Shown: piece after piece, positions 7,633 through 15,088 of the stretch
Layout of the letters: the number at the start of each line of letters is the position of its first letter
Numbering within the stretch: the first letter of the stretch is position 1
From: DASRWT01 sp963748485
Lineage (GTDB): Bacteria; Methylomirabilota; Methylomirabilia; Rokubacteriales; CSP1-6
Direction of reading: 5' to 3'
NCBI GenBank assembly: GCA_963748485.1
Contig: CAVVJF010000022.1
Location: 434,001-498,000 of the forward strand
DNA length: 64,000 nt
Translations under genes and position numbers: made by a program
Notes under the pieces: model-generated
The model's input: only the letters and a program-made list of their open reading frames with translations
What the model was told of the DNA's origin: nothing
The model's database searches: none

Positions 7633-8586
7633 TCAGCGACTGTAGCGAACGCGGGGATCGAGATAGCCGTAGAGCAGGTCCACCAGCAGGTTGAGGGTCA
7701 TGAAGAGCAGCGCGATGAAGAGGATGGTGCTCTGGGTGAGGGGATAGTCGCGCTGATAGATGGACCAGAGCACGAGCCGCCCCACCCCCGGCAGGGTGAA
7801 CACCTCCTCGACGACCACGGTGCCGCCGAGGAGGATGCCGAGCTGCAGCCCCGCCACCGTGACGATGGGGATCAGCGCGTTCCGGAGCGCGTGCTTGAGC
7901 ACCACCATGCGCCCGGCCAACCCCTTCGCGGCGGCGGTGCGGATGTACTCGGAGCGCAGCACGTCGAGCATGCAGGCGCGGGTGGTGCGCGCGATGTTGG
8001 CTGCGCTCGCGGTGCCGAGACAAAGCGCCGGCAGCACCATGATGGTGAGGTTCCGCTTCCAGTCGGTGAAGAAGTCCACCCACATCACCGGCGGCATCCA
8101 GCGGAGATAGAGCGAGAAGAACAGGATGAGCATGGTGCCCTGCCAGAACACCGGCACGGAGAGCCCGAGCAGGGTGCCCACGCGGGTGACGTTGTCGATG
8201 GGGCCGTCACGCCGCACCGCGGAGACGACGCCGGCGGGCATGCCGAGCACGAGCGCGAAGGCGACGGCGAACAGCGTGAGCTCGAGCGTCACCGGCAGGC
8301 GCTCGAGGATCAGCGAGGCGACCGGCTTCCCCGTGCGCCACGAGGTGCCGAGATCGCCCTGCACGAGCTGTCCGATCCAGCGCCCGTACTGCACGTACCA
8401 GGGCTGGTCGAGGCCGAAGAAGGCCTTGAGCTGCGCCACCATGGCGGGGCTGGCGATGGCGTCGACGCCGATCATCTGCTCCACCACGGTGCCCGGGATC
8501 AGTCGCAGCATGAGAAAGATCAAGATCGTCAGCCCCGCCAGGCTCAGGGCCATCGAGTACAGCCGCAGCACGATGTAGCGGGTCAC
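7633..8586 (-). CDS. Oligopeptide/dipeptide-type ABC transporter permease (DppB-like)
   Basis: A 317-residue inner-membrane permease of the BPD_transp_1 family. It has the N-terminal helix typical of DppB (YIVLRLYSMALSLAGLTILI), the substrate-contact region with GDLGTSWRTGKPV, and the EAA loop that docks to the ATPase (EYIRTAAAKGLAGRMVVLKHALRNA shortened here to its ends, EYIRTAAAKG and KHALRNA). Six hydrophobic segments are visible. It sits 6 bp after the binding protein gene. No ATP-binding subunit gene is found in this operon, so it must share ATPases encoded elsewhere. Confidence 0.9.
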   Translation of the reverse strand: MTRYIVLRLYSMALSLAGLTILIFLMLRLIPGTVVEQMIGVDAIASPAMVAQLKAFFGLDQPWYVQYGRWIGQLVQGDLGTSWRTGKPVASLILERLPVTLELTLFAVAFALVLGMPAGVVSAVRRDGPIDNVTRVGTLLGLSVPVFWQGTMLILFFSLYLRWMPPVMWVDFFTDWKRNLTIMVLPALCLGTASAANIARTTRACMLDVLRSEYIRTAAAKGLAGRMVVLKHALRNALIPIVTVAGLQLGILLGGTVVVEEVFTLPGVGRLVLWSIYQRDYPLTQSTILFIALLFMTLNLLVDLLYGYLDPRVRYSR

Positions 8587-8592
8587 GCGGGT

Positions 8593-10164
8593 CTAGGCCT
8601 TGTCGAGCCAGACCCCTTCGAAGCCGTAGAGCAGCGTGGTGGGGTGCTGCCGGAAGCCCTTCACCGAAGCCTGGGTGAAGTCGATGGTTTCCGCGGAGAA
8701 GAGCCAGAGATGCGGTACGTGCTCGAGGATCATGATCTGGACGCGGTCGTAGATCTCCTTGCGCCGCCGGAAGTCCAGGGTGCGGCGGCCGTCCTCCAGC
8801 ATCGCGTCGAGGTCGGGTACGCTCCACGAGTTCCAGTTCTGCCCCTTGGTGGAATGCAGCGCGCGGAAGAACGCGGTGTCGGGGTCGGCGTAGCCGGGCG
8901 TGGTGTTCATGGTCATGTCGAAGTCCTTCGCCTGCCAGCGCTTGATCCACACCGCGTATTCCACGTTCTCGATCTCGGCATTGATGCCGATGCGCTTGAG
9001 CTGCGCGGCGATGACGGGCGCGCCCGACACCATGGTGGGGAAGGTCGGGATCACGCCGAGCTTCACGGTGAAGCCGGCCGCCTGCCCGGCCTCGGCCATG
9101 AGCTTCTTGGCCTTCTCGACGTCCGGCTTGTAGTACTTCATCCACTGGTCCTCGGGGAGCTGCCACTGCTTCATCGGCGCGGTGGCGGGCGCGGTGAGGC
9201 GGCCGAAGCCGGAGGCGGCCACCCGCATCACCTGGGCGCGGTCAACCGCCCACGAGATGGCCTGGCGCACCCGCAGGTCCTTCAGCGGCCCCCGCGAGGC
9301 GTTGATGTTGAGGAAGTCGTAGCCGAGCCGGGACGAGCGGTAGCCGGTGAGCGACTTCTCGTCCTTCAGGAGGTTGAAGTTCTTGTTGTCCTCGATGAAG
9401 GCATGGTGGATCTGCCCGGTGCGGAGGGCGGCCACGATGTTGGCCTCGTCGGGAATGACCCGGAGCACCACCTGGTCCACGTGAGGCAGCCCCTTCTTGA
9501 AGTAGTGGGGGTTCTTCTTGAGGGTCATCTGCTGCTCGACCTTCCAGTCGTCGAGCATGAAGGGGCCGGTGCCCAGCGCCGCTTTGTTGAGGTCGCCGTG
9601 TTTCTTGATGCCGGCCTCGCTGATGATGAAGCCCCAGAAGCCGCCCAGCGCGGCGAGGAGGCCGGCGAACGGCTCCTTGGTGATGAACTTCACTGCGTGC
9701 TTCCCCGCGGGCTCGACCTTGTCGACGGCGATGAAGTCGGACTTCCCCGGCGACTTCTCGAAGAGCCGGTCGAAGGTGAACTTCACGTCGGCGGACGTCA
9801 TCTCCTGGCCGTCGTGGAACTTCACGCCCTGCCGCAGCTTGAAGGTCCAGGTCAGGCCGTCCTTGCTGGTCTCCCAGGACTCGGCCAGCTCGGGCACCGG
9901 CTGCATGTCCGGCTCGAAGCGGACGAGCTGGTTGTACATCATGGGCGAGCGCGCGCTGCGTGAGAACGCGGGCACGAGCTGGGGATCGAGCCCCGTCGCT
10001 TCGGTGGTCCGCGCGGACACGAAGGTGCCGCCTGGCTTCGGGGTCTGGCCGTACGCATGCTTGCCGGCGGCGAGGGCGCCGAGGGTGAGGCCGCCCGCCT
10101 TGAGGAGCTGACGGCGGCTCAGGCTCAGGCGGCTCGAGGAGTGGGGCGCGGGATTCGTGCTCAT
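8593..10164 (-). CDS. ABC transporter periplasmic substrate-binding protein (SBP_bac_5, DppA/OppA-like)
   Basis: A 523-residue family 5 extracellular solute-binding protein. The N-terminus has a twin-arginine signal (SRRQLLKAGGLTLGALAAG), indicating export of a folded protein. Family landmarks include the AESWETSKDGLTWTFKLRQG segment near 90-110, KFHDGQEMTSADVKFTFDR, and ISWAVDRAQVM. Relatives bind peptides, nickel, glutathione or diverse organic ligands, so the ligand cannot be named. It lies between the two permease genes, the normal operon layout. Confidence 0.9.
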   Translation of the reverse strand: MSTNPAPHSSSRLSLSRRQLLKAGGLTLGALAAGKHAYGQTPKPGGTFVSARTTEATGLDPQLVPAFSRSARSPMMYNQLVRFEPDMQPVPELAESWETSKDGLTWTFKLRQGVKFHDGQEMTSADVKFTFDRLFEKSPGKSDFIAVDKVEPAGKHAVKFITKEPFAGLLAALGGFWGFIISEAGIKKHGDLNKAALGTGPFMLDDWKVEQQMTLKKNPHYFKKGLPHVDQVVLRVIPDEANIVAALRTGQIHHAFIEDNKNFNLLKDEKSLTGYRSSRLGYDFLNINASRGPLKDLRVRQAISWAVDRAQVMRVAASGFGRLTAPATAPMKQWQLPEDQWMKYYKPDVEKAKKLMAEAGQAAGFTVKLGVIPTFPTMVSGAPVIAAQLKRIGINAEIENVEYAVWIKRWQAKDFDMTMNTTPGYADPDTAFFRALHSTKGQNWNSWSVPDLDAMLEDGRRTLDFRRRKEIYDRVQIMILEHVPHLWLFSAETIDFTQASVKGFRQHPTTLLYGFEGVWLDKA

Positions 10165-10186
10165 GGTGTGGCCTCCGATTGGGGGA

Positions 10187-11071
10187 TCACTGCTCGTTGG
10201 GGTCGAGGACGTCGCGGAGGCCGTCGCCCAGCAGGTTGAAGGCGAGGACGGCGACCATGATCGCGATGCCGGGGAACACGGAGATCCAGGGCGCGGTCTC
10301 GAGATACGTGCGCCCCTCGTTCAGCATGTTGCCCCACGACGGCGTGGGCGGTTGGGCGGACAACCCGAGATAGGACAGCGAGGCCTCGATGAGGATGGCC
10401 TGGGAGAAGGCGACTGTGCCCTGTACCACGAAGGGCGAGAGCACATTGGGCAGCACGTGCTTGAAGGCGACCACCCAGCGGGTCGCCCCCAGGGCGCGGA
10501 TGGCCTCGACGTACTCCTTCTCCCGCTCGGCGAGCACCGGCGCGCGCATCACGCGCGCGAAGAGCGGCGTGTAGACGATGGCGATGGCGATGACCGCGCT
10601 GTTCACCCCGGGCCCGCGCATCGCCGCGATGCCCACCGAGAGGAGCAGGCCGGGCACGCTGAAGAAGACGTCGAGCACGCGGTTGATGGCGTTATCCCAG
10701 GTACCGCCGAGGTAGCCGGCGGCGAGGCCGAGCACGCCGCCCGCCAGCATGGAGACGCTGATGGACACGGCCGCCACGTAGAGCGAGATACGCGCCCCGT
10801 AAATGACGCGGCTCAGGACGTCGCGGCCGAACCGATCCGTGCCGAAGAGCGCCTTCGCGCCCGGCGCCGTCTCGACGAGATCGAAGTTCTGCTCGTCGGG
10901 CGGATACGGCGCGATCACGTTCGCAAACAGCGCCATGCCCACGATGAGGGCAGCGACGACGGCCCCCGCCACCACCACGACACTCCGAGTCAAGCGGCGG
11001 AGCGGACGGCTCCAGCCCGCGCGCGAAGCCGCGGCGGGCGCCGCGCGGAGCGTAGAGTCAATCGCCTCCAC
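10187..11071 (-). CDS. Oligopeptide/dipeptide-type ABC transporter permease (DppC-like)
   Basis: A 294-residue BPD_transp_1 permease with the OppC-type N-terminal extension and the DPNEQNF-like motif seen here as YPPDEQNFDL, followed by LFGTDRFGRDVLSRVIYGARISL, typical of DppC. The EAA loop reads EYVEAIRALGATRW and the protein ends ILGDGLRDVLDPNEQ-like. The start is a GTG at 11071. A TTGACA-17 bp-TAGTGT promoter lies immediately upstream and predicts transcription starting at or next to this codon, so this is the first gene of a leaderless operon running to 6079. Confidence 0.9.
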   Translation of the reverse strand: MEAIDSTLRAAPAAASRAGWSRPLRRLTRSVVVVAGAVVAALIVGMALFANVIAPYPPDEQNFDLVETAPGAKALFGTDRFGRDVLSRVIYGARISLYVAAVSISVSMLAGGVLGLAAGYLGGTWDNAINRVLDVFFSVPGLLLSVGIAAMRGPGVNSAVIAIAIVYTPLFARVMRAPVLAEREKEYVEAIRALGATRWVVAFKHVLPNVLSPFVVQGTVAFSQAILIEASLSYLGLSAQPPTPSWGNMLNEGRTYLETAPWISVFPGIAIMVAVLAFNLLGDGLRDVLDPNEQ

Positions 11072-11077
11072 GAACGG

Positions 11078-11106
11078 ACACTAGGCCGGGGGCCGGGGCC
11101 TGTCAA
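11078..11106 (-). promoter_or_regulatory. Sigma-70-type promoter of the ABC transporter operon, predicted leaderless
   Basis: On the minus strand, TTGACA (11106-11101) is separated by exactly 17 bp from TAGTGT (11083-11078). Seven bases downstream of the -10 box is position 11071, the first base of the GTG start codon of the DppC-like permease. This is the best -35/-10 pair I found in the window. Confidence 0.75.
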
Positions 11107-11115
11107 GGACGGGGC

Positions 11116-11143
11116 TTGCGCTGCGTCCGCCGTCGCGGATAAT
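11116..11143 (+). promoter_or_regulatory. Promoter of the metallo-hydrolase/SDR operon
   Basis: TTGCGC at 11116-11121 and GATAAT at 11138-11143 are 16 bp apart. The ATG at 11153 begins 10 bases after the -10 box, so the predicted leader is only about 1-3 nt and no Shine-Dalgarno sequence can be present in it. The region is shared with the divergent ABC operon promoter. Confidence 0.55.
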
Positions 11144-11152
11144 CGGGCGCGC

Positions 11153-12013
11153 ATGCGCGACCTCACCCTCGGCCGTCTCCGCGTCTCCGCCGTGGTCGAG
11201 CGCGCCGGGCCCACGCGGCCGACCTGGCTGCTCCCCGACGCCACGCCCGAAGCGGTCGAGCGGCACCGTGAATGGCTGGCTCCGCACTTCCTCGACGACA
11301 AGGGCCGCTTTCTCCAGAGCATCCACGCCTTCGTGATCCGGACGCCGGGTCTGACCGCGCTGGTGGACACCTGCGTGGGCAATGACAAGGATCGCGGAGG
11401 CCGCGCGCCCTTCCACATGATGCGCACGCCGTTTCTCGACGATCTTCGCGCCGCGGGGGTCCCGCCGGAGTCGGTGGACCTGGTGATCTGCACGCACCTG
11501 CACGTGGATCACGTCGGCTGGAACACGCGGCTCGACAGCGGCCGCTGGGTGCCGACCTTCCCGCGCGCCCGCCACCTCTTCGCGCGCGCGGAATGGGAGC
11601 ACTGGTCGCAGGAGAAGGACGAGGACACGCAGCGCATCATGGCGGACAGCGTCAAGCCCGTGCTGGACGCGGGCCTGGCCACGCTCGTGGAGATGGATCA
11701 CCGCGTGTCCGACGAGCTCTGGCTCGAGCCCACGCCGGGGCACACGCCCGGGCACGTGAGCGTACGCCTCCGCTCGGGCGACGAGGAGGCCGTCATCACC
11801 GGCGACCTCATGCATTGCCCCGTGCAGGTGGCCGAGCCCGGCTGGGGCAGCCACTTCGATTCCGACGTGGAGGCCGCGCGCAAGACGCGGCGCGCCTTCT
11901 GCGAGCGCTACGCGGACGGGCCGGTGGCCGTGCTCGGCACGCACTTCCACCATCCCACCGCGGGGCGCATCCGCCGCCACGGCGACTCCTGGCGCTTCGT
12001 CGTGGGAGCCTGA
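11153..12013 (+). CDS. Metallo-beta-lactamase-fold hydrolase
   Basis: A 286-residue MBL-fold protein. The zinc motif THLHVDHVGWN gives His115, His117, Asp119 and His120; further metal ligands are expected in TPGHTPGH, in TGDLMH and in the C-terminal GTHFHH segment. The arrangement is that of the lactonase/methyl parathion hydrolase-like branch rather than true beta-lactamases; there is no signal peptide, so it is cytoplasmic. ATG 11153 is chosen because it follows the -10 box directly; longer in-frame ORFs read antisense through the permease gene. It overlaps the next gene as ATGA-type coupling (12013). Confidence 0.85.
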   Translation: MRDLTLGRLRVSAVVERAGPTRPTWLLPDATPEAVERHREWLAPHFLDDKGRFLQSIHAFVIRTPGLTALVDTCVGNDKDRGGRAPFHMMRTPFLDDLRAAGVPPESVDLVICTHLHVDHVGWNTRLDSGRWVPTFPRARHLFARAEWEHWSQEKDEDTQRIMADSVKPVLDAGLATLVEMDHRVSDELWLEPTPGHTPGHVSVRLRSGDEEAVITGDLMHCPVQVAEPGWGSHFDSDVEAARKTRRAFCERYADGPVAVLGTHFHHPTAGRIRRHGDSWRFVVGA

Positions 12014-12762
12014 TGGAGCTCCAGGGGCGCGCGGCCTTCGTGACCGGCGGCTCCGGCGATCTCGGCGCTGCCATCTGCGAGCGCCTGGCCCGCGCGGGCT
12101 GCGACGTCGCCGTCGGGTACGTCGGCAACAAGGAGGGCGCGGAGAAGGTGGCCGGCGTGGTGAAGGGCCACGGCCGCCAGGCGACCATGGTGCAGGTGGA
12201 CCAGGCCGACGCGGCGGCCTGCGAGCCCGCGGTGAGCGCGGCGGCGCGCGCGCTCGGGCGCCTCGACATCCTCGTCAACAACGCCGGCTGGAACATCGGC
12301 ATCCCGTTCCCCGACCTCGACGCCCTCACCGCGGACGTCTGGGATCGCCTCCAGAACACGAACCTGCGCGGCCCGTTCCTCCTCGCCAAGGCGGCGGCGC
12401 CGCACATGCGCAAGCAGGGCGCGGGGCGCATCGTCAACATCGCCTCCATCGCGGGACTGCGGCCGACCGGCAGCTCCATCGGCTACGCCACAAGCAAGGC
12501 GGCCCTCGTTCACCTCACGCGCTGCCTGGCGGTGGCGCTGGCCCCCGCCATCACCGTGAACTGCGTGGCGCCGGGCCTGATCGAGGGTACACGCATGGCG
12601 CAGCGCATCCCGCCCGCGGTGGCCGAGAGCGTGCGCCGCACGGTGGTATTGGGCCGCGGCGCGGATGTGGGCGACATCGCCGCCCAGGTCGAGACGTTCT
12701 GCCGCGCCGACAGCGTCACCGGGCAGGTGCTGGTGGTCGACGGCGGCCTGGCCTTCCACTAG
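12013..12762 (+). CDS. Short-chain dehydrogenase/reductase (SDR)
   Basis: A 249-residue classical SDR. The cofactor motif TGGSGDLG lies at the N-terminus, NNAG marks the central strand, and the catalytic Ser-Tyr-Lys set is visible as NIASIAG...GYATSKAAL. The C-terminus ends VTGQVLVVDGGLAFH, typical of FabG-like enzymes. Its ATG shares its first base with the upstream TGA, so it is translationally coupled to the MBL-fold hydrolase; the pair may open and then reduce or oxidise a lactone- or ester-type substrate (inference). Confidence 0.88.
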   Translation: MELQGRAAFVTGGSGDLGAAICERLARAGCDVAVGYVGNKEGAEKVAGVVKGHGRQATMVQVDQADAAACEPAVSAAARALGRLDILVNNAGWNIGIPFPDLDALTADVWDRLQNTNLRGPFLLAKAAAPHMRKQGAGRIVNIASIAGLRPTGSSIGYATSKAALVHLTRCLAVALAPAITVNCVAPGLIEGTRMAQRIPPAVAESVRRTVVLGRGADVGDIAAQVETFCRADSVTGQVLVVDGGLAFH

Positions 12763-12879
12763 TCCGACCGGCTTTCCGCCGGAAGTAGTGCAAATGCATC
12801 ATGCGACCGGTTCGATCCTGGTGATAGCCTCCGGGCGGCGAGGCTTCGCTGGTCAACCTCGACGGGAAGAGAGGCCATC
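12763..12879 (+). promoter_or_regulatory. Intergenic region with a candidate extended -10 promoter for the cytochrome locus
   Basis: This gap of 117 bp has no ORF. A short inverted repeat (CCGGC and GCCGG around a TTTCC loop, 12768-12782) follows the SDR stop. TGATAGCCT at 12822-12830 fits an extended -10 element without a recognisable -35. A purine-rich GAAGAGAGG precedes the ATG at 12880. The promoter call is tentative. Confidence 0.35.
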
Positions 12880-13170
12880 ATGTACGTCGTTCTTCGGCTG
12901 GTCGCAGGCGCTCTCGTTGCCAGCTTGGGTCTCGGAACCGGCATGGCCCTCGCGTCGGCCCCCATGGTCGGGAAGGCCAAGAGCTCGGGCATGCCCGTGA
13001 AGAACTGCCAGTACTGCCACACCGAGGCGCTCCCCAAGAAGGAGACCTTCAAGCCCGAGGAGCTGAACGACCGGGGCAAGTGGCTCCACGCCGACATGAA
13101 GACCCGCAACCTGAAAGAACCCGACATCGGAAAGCTCAAGGATTACCCCGGAGGGAAGGAGCAGAAGTGA
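12880..13170 (+). CDS. Small periplasmic monoheme c-type cytochrome
   Basis: A 96-residue secreted protein: an N-terminal signal peptide (YVVLRLVAGALVASLGLG, cleavage probably near ALASA) followed by a single heme-binding motif CQYCH and a Lys/Glu-rich tail. Such small cytochromes can shuttle electrons in the periplasm; the family is not one I can name. It is the first gene of a co-directional electron-transfer locus and overlaps the NapC-like gene as GTGA, supporting joint function. Confidence 0.75.
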   Translation: MYVVLRLVAGALVASLGLGTGMALASAPMVGKAKSSGMPVKNCQYCHTEALPKKETFKPEELNDRGKWLHADMKTRNLKEPDIGKLKDYPGGKEQK

Positions 13171-13853
13171 TCGGGGCCGGCCTCGCCCTCCTGGGGGCGA
13201 CGGAGGCCTTGGCGGCGGATCTCGGGCCGGCTATCGCGCGGCCCGAGGGATGGGTCGGGACGACGGCCCAGTGGACCCAGGGGCTTGGCCTGGCGCTGGG
13301 GCTGATCAACCTCGTGATCCTGGTCCTGGCCTGGCGGGGCCTGCGGCGGGGTGGGAGCGTTGTGGTGGTGGGCGGCATGCTCATCGTCGGCCTCACCCTC
13401 CTGCCGCTCGTCGTGACGTTCGTTGGATACTTGCACGGGTTTCATGGGATGGAGACGGTCCAGTCGTGCGGGGGGTGTCACGTGATGACGCCGTACGTGA
13501 ACGACTTGACGGACCCAACGAGCGTGGGGCTGGCCGCTGTCCACTACAAAAACCGCTACATCCAGGAAAACCAGTGCTACATCTGCCACAGTGACTACGG
13601 GATGTTCGGGACGGCCGCCGCGAAGATGGCCGGGGTACGGCACGTGTATTACCACGTGACCGGCGCTTACACGCTGCCGATCAAGATCGCCGCTCCGTAT
13701 CCCAATGTCCGCTGCCTCGGCTGCCACGGTGAATCCCAGAAGTTCCTGAAGTCCGACGCGCATGCCGGGGAGGCGCGCGCCCAGCTCGTCTCCGGGACGG
13801 TGTCGTGTCTCGACTGCCACGCCCCCGCGCACGCGCTGAAAGCCGCCAAGTGA
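13167..13853 (+). CDS. NapC/NirT-like membrane-anchored tetraheme cytochrome (quinol dehydrogenase)
   Basis: A 228-residue protein from GTG 13167 (overlap with the preceding stop). Two hydrophobic segments (about 38-56 and 65-89) precede four heme motifs: CGGCH 101-105, CYICH 137-141, CLGCH 183-187 and CLDCH 214-218. The spacing and the segment VHYKNRYIQENQCYICH match NapC/NirT/NrfH proteins, which oxidise menaquinol or ubiquinol and pass electrons to periplasmic partners; CymA plays this role for Mtr conduits. Classical NapC has one N-terminal helix, so the extra hydrophobic segment is unusual. Its place just before the decaheme and porin genes fits a quinone-linked relay. Confidence 0.8.
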   Translation: MIGAGLALLGATEALAADLGPAIARPEGWVGTTAQWTQGLGLALGLINLVILVLAWRGLRRGGSVVVVGGMLIVGLTLLPLVVTFVGYLHGFHGMETVQSCGGCHVMTPYVNDLTDPTSVGLAAVHYKNRYIQENQCYICHSDYGMFGTAAAKMAGVRHVYYHVTGAYTLPIKIAAPYPNVRCLGCHGESQKFLKSDAHAGEARAQLVSGTVSCLDCHAPAHALKAAK

Positions 13854-14041
13854 CGAAGCTGCTGCGGCTCGCGATTGTGCTGGCCGCCGCCGGGATCATC
13901 CTCTGCCTGTGGCTCCTGGCTCGGGTCACCTGGTACACCTTCTTCCTGTTCATGGTGGTCGCCCAGCCGCTGCTCCTGGCCGCGTTCGTGCTGTTCGCGA
14001 TCGCGATACTCCAGGACTTCGCGCGGACGAAGGGGACCTAG
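13850..14041 (+). CDS. Small two-helix membrane protein, function unknown
   Basis: A 63-residue ORF starting at GTG 13850, again overlapping the upstream stop by GTGA. It consists almost entirely of two hydrophobic helices (LLRLAIVLAAAGIILCLWLL and TFFLFMVVAQPLLLAAFVLF) with a short charged tail DFARTKGT. There is no heme motif. The tight coupling on one side and the 9-bp gap to the decaheme gene on the other make a role as a small membrane subunit or assembly factor of the cytochrome complex plausible, but that is inference. Confidence 0.6.
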   Translation: MTKLLRLAIVLAAAGIILCLWLLARVTWYTFFLFMVVAQPLLLAAFVLFAIAILQDFARTKGT

Positions 14042-14050
14042 AGGGGGGCG

Positions 14051-15079
14051 ATGGATCGGACAACGGCGCGGCGCGTGAGCATCATAGGCGCCACCGGGGC
14101 GACGCTGGTCGCCGTCGGCGCGATCACGGGCGCGCTGCTGTGGCCCGCTTCCGCGCCGGCCCAGAAGGCGCCGGCGGCGATGCCTGCCGCGCAGGCGCAA
14201 CCGGGACAGACGCCGCCCGCTCCGGCGTCTCCCGCCGCGGCCGCGGTGCCCGAGGGGTTCGTGGGCGCGGAGACCTGCAAGGCCTGCCACGAGGATCAGT
14301 TCGCGAAGTTCTCCCGCACCAAGATGGGACGCCTCTTCCTTAAGCAGCCCCGTAACAGCCAGGAGGCGCTGGGCTGCGAAAACTGCCACGGCCCCGGGGG
14401 CGAGCACGTCGCCAAGGGGGGTGGCAAGGGCGTGGGCGGCATGATCAGCTTCGCCCGTGGTGACAAGACGCCCGTCGCCCAACGTAACCAGGCGTGCCTG
14501 ACCTGCCACACCAAGGGCAAGCACATGTTCTGGGCGGGCAGCGCCCACGAGGCGCGCGACGTGCCGTGCACGGGCTGCCACAAGGTGATGGAGGACATCT
14601 CCCCCAAGAACCAGCTCACCAGGCCCACCGACATGGAAACCTGCGGCACCTGCCATATCGACAAGCGAGCGGCGGCCACGAAGTACTCGCGCCACCCGAT
14701 GCTTGAGGGCAAGATGTCGTGCTCGTCGTGCCACAACCCGCACGGGTCCATCACTCAAGCGCTCCTCAAGGAGCCCTCCCTGAACGACACCTGCTTCAAC
14801 TGCCACGCCGAGAAGCGCGGGCCGTTCCTGTGGGGGCACGCGCCCGTCGTCGAGAGCTGTACGAACTGCCACGATCCGCACGGCTCCAACCACGACAAGA
14901 TGCTCAAGCTGTCCCGGCCGCGGCTCTGCCAGCAGTGCCACATCGAGACGCGACACCCCACCAGCCCGTATGGCCGAGACAGCGGCTCGCTCAAGTTCGT
15001 GATGGGGCGGGCGTGCCAGAGCTGTCATGTGCAGATCCACGGCTCCAACCACCCATCGGGCCGCTCGCTGACCCGGTAG
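14051..15079 (+). CDS. Periplasmic decaheme c-type cytochrome (MtrA/DmsE/PioA-like)
   Basis: A 342-residue protein with an N-terminal hydrophobic segment (about 8-30) and a Pro/Ala-rich linker, then ten CXXCH motifs beginning at residues 76, 109, 149, 173, 198, 224, 248, 270, 293 and 322. Ten hemes in roughly 260 residues, plus repeats such as SCHNPHGS and NCHDPHGS, match the DmsE/MtrA family. In MtrAB-type conduits the decaheme cytochrome sits inside the porin and carries electrons across the outer membrane. The porin gene follows directly, supporting the pairing. Whether the N-terminal helix is cleaved or kept as an anchor is not clear. Confidence 0.88.
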   Translation: MDRTTARRVSIIGATGATLVAVGAITGALLWPASAPAQKAPAAMPAAQAQPGQTPPAPASPAAAAVPEGFVGAETCKACHEDQFAKFSRTKMGRLFLKQPRNSQEALGCENCHGPGGEHVAKGGGKGVGGMISFARGDKTPVAQRNQACLTCHTKGKHMFWAGSAHEARDVPCTGCHKVMEDISPKNQLTRPTDMETCGTCHIDKRAAATKYSRHPMLEGKMSCSSCHNPHGSITQALLKEPSLNDTCFNCHAEKRGPFLWGHAPVVESCTNCHDPHGSNHDKMLKLSRPRLCQQCHIETRHPTSPYGRDSGSLKFVMGRACQSCHVQIHGSNHPSGRSLTR

Positions 15080-15088
15080 GAGCGCACC

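Noticed and set aside
7525..9963. An 812-codon plus-strand open frame
   Set aside because: It is antisense to the dehydrogenase, permease and binding protein genes, whose protein families are clear; its translation is low-complexity His/Asp/Glu/Val sequence typical of the opposite strand of GC-rich genes.
10157..11152. Upstream extension of the MBL-fold hydrolase frame
   Set aside because: The extension runs antisense through the DppC-like gene and shows no family similarity; the -10 box at 11138-11143 and the family N-terminus place the start at 11153.
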